From: Armatimonadota bacterium
GTDB taxonomy: Bacteria; Sysuimicrobiota; Sysuimicrobiia; Sysuimicrobiales; Humicultoraceae
NCBI GenBank assembly: GCA_016199305.1
Contig: JACQGZ010000133.1
Coordinates: forward strand, 1-19,915
Direction: 5' to 3'
DNA: 19,915 nucleotides
The position numbers and the translations under genes were made by a program. The notes under the pieces were generated by a model. That model did not search any database and was not told where the DNA came from. It was given only the letters and a program-made list of their open reading frames with translations. Each line of letters starts with the position of its first letter. Positions within the stretch are counted from its first letter, which is position 1. Shown one piece after another: positions 14,272 to 19,915 of this stretch.

Positions 14272-14759
14272 ACGCGCGCCCCGGCCCCTGCCCTGCGCGC
14301 GGCCTCTTCGACTTCCGCGTAGTTAGGCTCGACGGACGGCACGTCACTGACCCAGCGGTAGGTCACTGTGCCGTCCTTGTCCAGCACAAAGACCGAGCGT
14401 CTGGCCACCCCGGGCAGCACGCCCTTCGCGAAGGTCGGATCCTCCACCCCGAACGCCTTTACCGCCTCCCGGTTGTAGTCGCTGAGGAGGGGGAAGGACA
14501 GCGTGTGCTGTTCCGCCCACGCCTTCTGGGCGTAGGGCATGTCCACGCTGATGCCGATGACCCGGACCCCGATGTCGTCGAACCCATGGAGGGTGTCCCG
14601 AAAGGTGCACATCTCCTTGGTACACGTGTTGCTGAAGGCCGCGGGGAAGAAGGCCAGCACCAGCGGCTGCCCGAGCAGCTCCGACAGTCTGACCTGCTGG
14701 CGGTCCGGGTTGACCAGCGTCACCTCCGGCGCCCGGTCGCCGACACGCACCTCCGCCAT
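14268..14759 (-). CDS. Bcp/AhpE-like peroxiredoxin
   Basis: A 163-residue thioredoxin-fold peroxidase that reduces hydroperoxides. The conserved active-site segment FPAAFSNTC places the peroxidatic cysteine at C46, and C51 (TKEMC) sits where the resolving cysteine of atypical 2-Cys BCP enzymes lies. VSDVPSVEPNYAEVEE near the C-terminus is also typical. A reductant such as thioredoxin would be needed and is not encoded nearby. ATG 14759 has GGAGGT 8 bases upstream. It is probably the last gene of the YceI-MBL-peroxiredoxin group, 53 bases after the MBL gene, but a weak TACACT box in that gap could give it its own promoter. Confidence 0.9.
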   Translation of the reverse strand: MAEVRVGDRAPEVTLVNPDRQQVRLSELLGQPLVLAFFPAAFSNTCTKEMCTFRDTLHGFDDIGVRVIGISVDMPYAQKAWAEQHTLSFPLLSDYNREAVKAFGVEDPTFAKGVLPGVARRSVFVLDKDGTVTYRWVSDVPSVEPNYAEVEEAARRAGAGARV

Positions 14760-14812
14760 GGTTCACACCTCCGTTGGGACCTGAAGTGGAGTTCGCCCCC
14801 AGTGTAGCGCAG

Positions 14813-15655
14813 TCAGAGCTTGAGGCGCACCACCGCCGTAGGGATCACCAGGCCGAGAAGATGATTCGGGAAGCGCGCGCGCACTTCCCCGGCGATGGCC
14901 GCGTCGTCGAGACCCTTCGCCGCAGCGTCGCGGACGAGACCGGCCATCACCTCGTGGTAGCCGGCCTGCTCGTCCAGAATCTCTGGTCCTCCCGCCGGAC
15001 CGTGACCGGGGATGAAAGTATCGGCATCGAGCGCGCGCAGCGCCCGCAGTCCTTCGCGCACGCCGGAGAGATCCGCATCCTCGTAATTGCAGTGGTAGCC
15101 GGACCAGACCAGGTCGCCGCAGATCGCCACCCGGTCTGCCGGCAGGAAAAAGAAGGCGTCGCCGCGGGTATGGCCCCACCCCGGATGCCAGACTTCGACC
15201 TCGACCTCTCCGACATGCAGGACGAGGGCCTCGTCGAAGGTCACCGTGGGCAGCACGGACGATGCGTCGGCGAAGAGATCGCGCGTCGCCGGCGCCTCGC
15301 GCCGTGCAGCGATCAGCCCCGGGTGCTCCTCCGCCATGCGCTCGCGGCAGGCCCGGTGGGCGACCACTTGCGCCCCCTGGGCCGCGAAGAACGCGGCGCC
15401 CAGCGTATGGTCGGTATGGTGGTGGGTCAGGGCGACCAGACGCACAGGGGCCTCGGTGTGCCGGCGCAGCGCCGCCGCCACGGGCCGGGCGTGGGCCGGC
15501 GCGATCAGCGGATCGACCAGGAGGACCGCGTCCTGACCGATGACAGCCACGCAGTTCGCCCCGTAGCTGGTCTGCATCGACTCCCCGCCGAGCGTCCAGA
15601 CGATGACATGCGGCCTGACCCGCGTCTCCGAAAGCGGCGGCGTCGCCGCTGTCAC
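14813..15655 (-). CDS. MBL-fold metallo-hydrolase
   Basis: A 280-residue metallo-beta-lactamase-fold hydrolase. The metal site is complete: H78-x-H80-x-D82-H83 (THHHTDH), H162 (WGHTRGD), D181 (CGDLVW) and H218 (IPGHG). There is no signal peptide, so it is likely cytosolic. The AVALTHHHTDH and GWGHTRGDAFFFL blocks resemble members that hydrolyse lactones, thioesters or phosphodiester-like compounds, and also the quinoprotein-associated hydrolases; substrate is unknown. The start GTG 15655 overlaps the YceI stop (GTGA), so the two proteins are probably made in a fixed ratio. Flanking YceI and peroxiredoxin genes give a redox or detoxification context. Confidence 0.9.
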   Translation of the reverse strand: MTAATPPLSETRVRPHVIVWTLGGESMQTSYGANCVAVIGQDAVLLVDPLIAPAHARPVAAALRRHTEAPVRLVALTHHHTDHTLGAAFFAAQGAQVVAHRACRERMAEEHPGLIAARREAPATRDLFADASSVLPTVTFDEALVLHVGEVEVEVWHPGWGHTRGDAFFFLPADRVAICGDLVWSGYHCNYEDADLSGVREGLRALRALDADTFIPGHGPAGGPEILDEQAGYHEVMAGLVRDAAAKGLDDAAIAGEVRARFPNHLLGLVIPTAVVRLKL

Positions 15656-16380
15656 GGGGCCCGCCGCGCCGTGAAGTGAAATTCGAGTTTCACCTCGTTC
15701 TCCGCCCGCAGGATCCCGAAGATGACGGGGGGGTTGAACCCAAAGTCCGTCATCAGAATCTTCGCCGTGGCGACTCCCGAGACGATGGTCCGTTCAAGTT
15801 TGAGGGTGGTGGTGAAGGTCGTCGGCTTCGCCACGTCCCGGATCTTCAGGTTTCCCGTGATCTCCAGCGTGACTTCGCGGCCCTCCGCGTAGGTCTGCGG
15901 CAGTCCGCGAACGGCGGTGGGCGCAAACTCGGCGATGGAAAAGCGGGCGGATTCGAGCCAGCGCTCCCGAATCGCCCGATCCCGCCGGGGGCTGTCGGAC
16001 CGAAACTGGCTGATCTCCACCGAGATCGTCCCCACCCGGCTGTTCTGGGGGGCGGCGCGGTCGATGACGATGTCCCCGCGCACGACGTTCGTGATGCCGA
16101 CGGCGACGTTGAACCGGTTGCCTTCGTTCAGCAAGGTCTCGCCGACGTGATACGCCACCCGCGATTCCGCCGGGACGATGGCAAATCGCTCGGCCGCCGT
16201 CGCCGCCACGGCGGCGGTCGGGATGGCGGGACGGGCCGCCGGGACGGCCGGCGCGATGGGCGACAGGATATCCGCCGCAGAGACGCCCGCCAGCAGAATG
16301 AAGGCGGCCCGGCCGACAGCAGCGCACCGCTCAGGCCGGCGAGCAGAAGGACGGCGACGGCACGATCGGAAACGATCCAC
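15652..16380 (-). CDS. YceI-family exported lipid/isoprenoid-binding protein
   Basis: A 242-residue protein ending in a YceI beta-barrel (from about FAIVPAESRVAYHVGE, residue 66). The family signature runs VGTISVEISQFRSDSPRRD, IRERWLESARFSIAEF, GNLKIRDVAKPTTF and MTDFGFNPP. YceI proteins bind polyisoprenoid or other amphiphilic ligands, usually in the periplasm. The N-terminus has a hydrophobic stretch RAAFILLAGVSAADIL that could be a signal anchor. The GTG at 16380 overlaps, in another frame, an ATG at 16382 that reads a much better signal peptide, MWIVSDRAVAVLLLAGLSG. A frameshift near 16320 would join that start to this frame. The true N-terminus is therefore uncertain. The gene leads the YceI-MBL pair. 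Confidence 0.88.
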   Translation of the reverse strand: MDRFRSCRRRPSARRPERCAAVGRAAFILLAGVSAADILSPIAPAVPAARPAIPTAAVAATAAERFAIVPAESRVAYHVGETLLNEGNRFNVAVGITNVVRGDIVIDRAAPQNSRVGTISVEISQFRSDSPRRDRAIRERWLESARFSIAEFAPTAVRGLPQTYAEGREVTLEITGNLKIRDVAKPTTFTTTLKLERTIVSGVATAKILMTDFGFNPPVIFGILRAENEVKLEFHFTARRAP

Positions 16381-16427
16381 ATACCGGAAAGATTCGTCCG
16401 CGCCCCATCGCTTCCTCGGTGCCGGAT

Positions 16428-16435
16428 GCTATAGT
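16428..16435. promoter_or_regulatory. Overlapping divergent -10 boxes (YceI and SCO genes)
   Basis: The sequence GCTATAGT holds TATAGT on the plus strand (16430-16435) and TATAGC on the minus strand. The plus box lies 10 bases before the SCO ATG at 16446, and there is no ribosome site, so SCO mRNA is probably near-leaderless. The minus box would serve YceI, 45-50 bases from its start. Confidence 0.45.
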
Positions 16436-16445
16436 CAGAGTCGGC

Positions 16446-17018
16446 ATGCCCCGGGTGCGCCGCCTTCGTCTCATCATGCTGATCCTGACCCTGCTGCCGG
16501 CCGGCGTTCCCGTGACCGCCGCGGCGCAGGAGCGCGCCCCCGACTTTGCCTTGATCAACCAGGACGGGGCCACCGTACGGCTGAGCCAGTTTCGCGGGCG
16601 GCTGGTCCTCCTCACCTTTCTTTACACCCACTGCGTGGACATCTGCCCGCTGACCACGGCCAAACTGACGACGGTGCAGAACGAACTGAAGAAGCGGGGC
16701 TGGTTCGGCACGCGCGTGATGTTTCTCTCGATGACGTTTGATCCGCGGCGCGACACGCCGGTCGCGCTGAAGAGCTACGCCGGGAAGTTCAAGGTGGATC
16801 ATCGCGGCTGGCACTTTCTCAGCGGCCCGCCGGCCACCGTGCTGAAGGTGATCCAGGCCTACCGGATCCCCGTGAAGCCGGCATCGAAACCCGGTCTCAT
16901 CGACCACGGCCTCCCCACCCTGGTGATCGACCGGCAGGGGCGCATGCTGGGGCACTACGATCCCGATTTCGACCCCCACGCCATCGTCCGGGATCTGGCA
17001 GCCCTCCTGGGCCACTGA
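16446..17018 (+). CDS. SCO family copper chaperone-like protein (cytochrome oxidase assembly)
   Basis: A 190-residue exported thioredoxin-fold protein. I start it at ATG 16446, which gives a clean signal peptide MPRVRRLRLIMLILTLLPAG with cleavage near TAAAQ (24-28). The frame could start earlier at GTG 16419, but that would add nine residues in front of it. The copper site is C63-x-x-x-C67 (HCVDICP) with H154 (GLIDHGLPT). SCO proteins deliver copper or reducing power to the Cu(A) site of cytochrome c oxidase. No oxidase genes are in the window. The CorA gene follows 11 bases later, so the two are likely cotranscribed. Confidence 0.88.
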   Translation: MPRVRRLRLIMLILTLLPAGVPVTAAAQERAPDFALINQDGATVRLSQFRGRLVLLTFLYTHCVDICPLTTAKLTTVQNELKKRGWFGTRVMFLSMTFDPRRDTPVALKSYAGKFKVDHRGWHFLSGPPATVLKVIQAYRIPVKPASKPGLIDHGLPTLVIDRQGRMLGHYDPDFDPHAIVRDLAALLGH

Positions 17019-17029
17019 GGGCATCTCCC

Positions 17030-17989
17030 ATGCAGGTCACCGTCTATCGCGAAGAGGGCGTTGCCGCCAGTCCCGCCGAGCCCCTGGCCGCGCTGCTGGA
17101 GCGGGACAGCCAGGCGGTCTGGGTCGATCTGGATCGGGACCGGCCGGAGGATCTCCAGGTGCTGGCGGAGGTCTTTGGGTTCCATCCTCTGGCGATCGAA
17201 GACGCGCAGAAGACAGGGCAGCGGCCCAAGGTCGAATCGTATGACGATTACCTTTTCCTGACCGTCCACACCGCGCGCTACGATCGCGGCGGCCAGGTGG
17301 CCCTGGACGAGGTGGACATCTTCTTCACACGCCGCGCCGTCGTCACTGTCCGGGCGGCAGGGCTGGCGCCGATGGATGAGGCCCGCGTGCGGCTGGGCAA
17401 GGCGCCCGCCCGGCTGCGGCGTTCGCCGGACTTCGTGCTGTACAGCATCCTCGACGTCGTGGTGGACACCTACTTCCCCGTCCTCGACCGGATCGACGAT
17501 CACATCGAACGCCTGGAAGACCATCTCTTCAAGCGGCCCACGAACCGTACACTGAGCGGTCTCTTTCGCACCAAGCGCGCTTTGCTGGCGGCCCGGCGGC
17601 ACGTGGTGCCGTTGCGCGACGCGCTGAACCTCCTGATGCGGCGCGAGGCCGGTCTGGTGACGGAGCAGGTCATGGTCTATCTGCGGGACATCTACGACCA
17701 CGTCCTGCGCCTGACCGACCAGATCGACACGCACCGCGACCTGCTCACGGGCGCGCTGGAGATCTACCTCACCCTGGTGAGCAATCGGCTCAACGAGGTG
17801 ATGAAGGTCCTCACCGTGATCACGGCGATCGTCGGGCCGATGGCGGTGATCACCGGCATCTATGGGATGAACTTCACGCGGCCGTATCCGCTCTTCGACT
17901 GGCCTTATGGCTTCTGGACTGTCATCGGGGTCATGGCCGCGCTGGCGGTCGGCATGTTGTTCCTCTTCCGCCGCCGCGGCTATCTCTAG
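17030..17989 (+). CDS. corA: CorA-family magnesium/cobalt transporter
   Basis: A 319-residue membrane channel. It has a large N-terminal cytoplasmic domain and two C-terminal helices (about 253-275 and 294-312) joined by the YGMNF motif at 278-282, which forms the ion entrance of the pentameric channel. The basic tail RRRGYL sits on the cytoplasmic face. It mediates Mg2+ uptake and, in some members, Co2+ or Ni2+. The start ATG 17030 follows GAGGG at the SCO stop. The nicotinate phosphoribosyltransferase gene starts 13 bases after its stop. Fine ion specificity cannot be read. Confidence 0.92.
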   Translation: MQVTVYREEGVAASPAEPLAALLERDSQAVWVDLDRDRPEDLQVLAEVFGFHPLAIEDAQKTGQRPKVESYDDYLFLTVHTARYDRGGQVALDEVDIFFTRRAVVTVRAAGLAPMDEARVRLGKAPARLRRSPDFVLYSILDVVVDTYFPVLDRIDDHIERLEDHLFKRPTNRTLSGLFRTKRALLAARRHVVPLRDALNLLMRREAGLVTEQVMVYLRDIYDHVLRLTDQIDTHRDLLTGALEIYLTLVSNRLNEVMKVLTVITAIVGPMAVITGIYGMNFTRPYPLFDWPYGFWTVIGVMAALAVGMLFLFRRRGYL

Positions 17990-18002
17990 CCCACGCCCCG
18001 CG

Positions 18003-19388
18003 ATGCCGGACTATCCCACCTTCGGCTTCGTCACCCCGGAGAACATGGGCCTGCTCACCGATCTCTACGAGCTGACCATGGCCGACAGTTATCTCCGGCA
18101 GGACATGAACGGGCCGGCCACCTTCGACGTCTTCGTCCGCGACCTGCCGCCGCAGCGCGCGTTCCTGGTCAGCGCCGGGCTGGAGTCGGTGCTGCATTAT
18201 CTGGAGCGCGTGCGCTTCGGCGACGAGGGGCTGGCCTACCTGCGGTCCCTCGGGCGCTTCAGCGCGGGGTTCCTCGACTACCTGCGCGACTTTCGGTTCA
18301 CCGGCAGCCTGCGGGCGATCCCCGAGGGGGAGGTCTTCTTCCCCCAGGAACCGATCGTCGAGGTCACGGCGCCGCGGATCGAGGCGCAGATCATCGAAAC
18401 CTTCCTGCTGAACACGCTCAATTTCCAGGTGATGATCGCGACGAAGGCCGCCCGCACCACCCTGGCCGCGCAGGGACGCGATGTCATCGACTTCTCGCCG
18501 CGCCGCGACCACGGCGCCGATGCCGCGCTGAAGGTGGCGCGCGCCTCCTTCATCGGGGGCTGTGTGGGCACCTCCTGCGTCCTCGCCGGGCAGCTCTACG
18601 GCATCCCCGTCTTCGGGACGATGGCGCACTCCTACGTCATGTCCTTTCCCGACGAACTGGCCGCGTTTCGCGCCTTCGCTCGCGACTTCCCGGAGCACTG
18701 TGTCCTGTTGATCGACACCTACGACACGATCCAGGGGACCCGGCACGCGATCGCCGTCGCGCGCGAGATGGCCGCGCGGGGCGGGGCGCTGCGGGGCGTG
18801 CGCATCGACAGCGGGGACTTAGTCGCCGACAGCCGGCGCGTCCGCGTTCTGCTAAATGAGGCCGGGCTGGGCCAGGCGCAGATCGTGCTCAGCGGCGGCC
18901 TCAACGAGTTCTCCATTGCCGAACTGATCCGGGACGGCGCGGCCGCGGAGGCCTTCGGCGTGGGCACCGAACTGGGCACCTCCGCGGACGCCCCCTTCGT
19001 CGAGGGCGTCTACAAACTCGTGGAAGACGCCGAGGGGTACCGGATCAAACTGTCCACCGGCAAGGCGACCCTGCCGGGGCGCAAGCAGGTCTGGCGGATC
19101 GCCGATGCATCGGGAACGCCGGTCGAGGATCTGATCGCGCTGGCCGACGAGCCCGGCCCCCAGGGCGCCGCCCCGCTGCTGGTGGAGGTGATGGCCGACG
19201 GCCGGACGGTCCGGGCGGACCGTCTCGCCGACATGCAGCGACGCTGCCGGGACCGGCTGGCCCAGCTTCCGCCGGCGTTGCGCGCGCTGCGCGGCGCCTC
19301 CCCCCTGCCGGTGCGCCTCAGCCCGGCGATGGAGGCGCTGCGGGCCCGCATGTACCGTCAGGCCGCCGAAACGGAGCGCGCACGGTGA
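18003..19388 (+). CDS. pncB: Nicotinate phosphoribosyltransferase
   Basis: A 461-residue type II phosphoribosyltransferase that makes nicotinate mononucleotide from nicotinate and PRPP for NAD salvage. It opens with GLLTDLYELTMADSY (16-30), the family N-terminus. DFSPRRDHGADAA (163-175) contacts nicotinate and PRPP, and GTMAHSYVMSF (205-215) contains H209, at the position of the autophosphorylated histidine in NAPRTases. RIDSGDL (267-273) and VGTELGTS (320-327) are phosphate-binding. I start it at ATG 18003; a longer in-frame start at 17907 would lie inside corA. No Shine-Dalgarno is strong. The final codons overlap the next gene (GTGA, 19385-19388). Confidence 0.93.
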   Translation: MPDYPTFGFVTPENMGLLTDLYELTMADSYLRQDMNGPATFDVFVRDLPPQRAFLVSAGLESVLHYLERVRFGDEGLAYLRSLGRFSAGFLDYLRDFRFTGSLRAIPEGEVFFPQEPIVEVTAPRIEAQIIETFLLNTLNFQVMIATKAARTTLAAQGRDVIDFSPRRDHGADAALKVARASFIGGCVGTSCVLAGQLYGIPVFGTMAHSYVMSFPDELAAFRAFARDFPEHCVLLIDTYDTIQGTRHAIAVAREMAARGGALRGVRIDSGDLVADSRRVRVLLNEAGLGQAQIVLSGGLNEFSIAELIRDGAAAEAFGVGTELGTSADAPFVEGVYKLVEDAEGYRIKLSTGKATLPGRKQVWRIADASGTPVEDLIALADEPGPQGAAPLLVEVMADGRTVRADRLADMQRRCRDRLAQLPPALRALRGASPLPVRLSPAMEALRARMYRQAAETERAR

Positions 19389-19915
19389 GGGAGCCTGGCA
19401 GGGCTCGCCGTCCCGCGGCGGTCTGTGTGATCGCGGCGCTGCTGGTGGTGGCTCCGGTGGGCGCCCAGGGGCCGATCTCCGTCATCCTCGACGGGTCGCC
19501 GCTGCTGCTGGACGTCCCGCCCGTACAGATCGAAGGGCGGATCCTGGTCCCCCTGCGCGGCGTCTTCGAGCGTCTCGGCGCGAAGGTGACCTACGACGCC
19601 GAGACGCAGACGGTAACGGCGACCCGGGACGCAACGACGATCATCCTCCGGCTGGGTAGCCGGGAGGCGCGCGTCGGCGACCGCATCGTCACCCTGGACG
19701 TCCCCCCGCTGGCCCTGCGCGGCCGGACCTTCGTGCCGCTCCGCTTCATCAGTGAGGCGATGGGGGCCCGGGTGGACTGGGATGAACGGACGCGCACCGT
19801 GCTGATCTACTCCACGGCCCCGCGCCCCTCGCCGACGCCGGCGGGGGTGACGATCGAAGGGACGCTGCTACGGGTGGAGGCGGATGGCGGACGCCTTCAT
19901 GTCCTGCAGGGCACC
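19385..19915 (+). CDS. Exported protein with copper-amine-oxidase-N-like stalk domain (runs off right edge)
   Basis: The 177 codons in the window start at GTG 19385, overlapping the pncB stop. Residues about 1-27 form a signal peptide (basic start, hydrophobic AAVCVIAALLVVAP, cleavage after VGA). The stalk domain (PF07833-like) follows with two similar repeats, VPLRGVFERLGAKVTYD and VPLRFISEAMGARVDWD. Next is a Pro/Ser linker APRPSPTPAG, then the start of another unit. Such domains are common in extracellular proteins of Gram-positive-type and Armatimonadota-like lineages, usually as spacers next to a catalytic or adhesive part. The function beyond the edge is unknown. Confidence 0.83.
   Translation, partial: MREPGRARRPAAVCVIAALLVVAPVGAQGPISVILDGSPLLLDVPPVQIEGRILVPLRGVFERLGAKVTYDAETQTVTATRDATTIILRLGSREARVGDRIVTLDVPPLALRGRTFVPLRFISEAMGARVDWDERTRTVLIYSTAPRPSPTPAGVTIEGTLLRVEADGGRLHVLQGT

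Noticed and set aside
16419..16445. GTG 16419 as start of the SCO gene
   Set aside because: The signal peptide begins cleanly at ATG 16446 and the -10 box 16430-16435 lies downstream of 16419.
17907..18002. Longer nicotinate phosphoribosyltransferase start inside corA
   Set aside because: The extra 32 residues are read from the corA coding region and the family N-terminus begins right after ATG 18003.

Overview
This is a GC-rich, densely packed bacterial chromosome segment with 18 protein genes. Two run off the edges: a DRG/Obg-like GTPase at the left and a stalk-domain exported protein at the right. I see no rRNA, tRNA, CRISPR array, insertion sequence or phage gene, and no gene-free stretch of 300 bases or more. 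High GC, an F420 biosynthesis gene (cofE), a copper-amine-oxidase-N-like stalk domain, several short-leader or leaderless starts and frequent GTGA start/stop overlaps suggest an uncultured environmental Terrabacteria-type lineage, such as Armatimonadota-like or CSP1-3/Sysuimicrobiota-like bacteria. That placement is an inference with low certainty.

Layout. 1-1695: a GTPase and an MFS exporter diverge from a 77-base region. 1705-5572 (minus): a five-gene operon starts with a ribbon-helix-helix antitoxin and a MazF-type toxin. It continues through cofE and an enolase-superfamily enzyme and ends with an unusual two-domain protein, an archaeal-adenylate-kinase-like part joined to a nucleoside-deoxyribosyltransferase-like part. 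The first four genes overlap by a few bases, so toxin and metabolic genes look translationally coupled. 5569-8967 (minus): an 1132-residue protein with two M16 peptidase halves and a C-terminal GNAT acetyltransferase. 9044-9973 (plus): an AlkZ/YcaQ-like winged-helix gene whose best ribosome site and ATG lead into an in-frame TAG after 13 codons. It also seems short at the C-terminus, so it may be decaying. 9939-12181 (minus): a BMP-type solute-binding protein followed by a Rieske oxygenase with a GTGA overlap, preceded by an AT-rich regulatory block with three inverted repeats. 12398-14271: an SDR oxidoreductase and DNA polymerase IV diverge across only 26 bases. 14268-16380 (minus): a Bcp-like peroxiredoxin, an MBL-fold hydrolase and a YceI-family protein. 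16446-19915 (plus): SCO family protein, CorA, nicotinate phosphoribosyltransferase and the stalk-domain protein.

How genes fit together. CofE implies use of the deazaflavin cofactor F420. SCO, YceI, peroxiredoxin and the MBL hydrolase form an envelope/redox neighbourhood. The BMP binding protein and Rieske oxygenase look like uptake plus oxidation of one unknown organic substrate, although the transporter's permease and ATPase are not here. Three convergent gene pairs end within 9 bases of each other or overlap, and I see no intrinsic terminators there.

The most unusual items are the toxin-led F420 operon with its AdkA-like/NDT-like terminal gene, the M16-M16-GNAT fusion, and the stop codon and leader peptide in front of the AlkZ-like gene.
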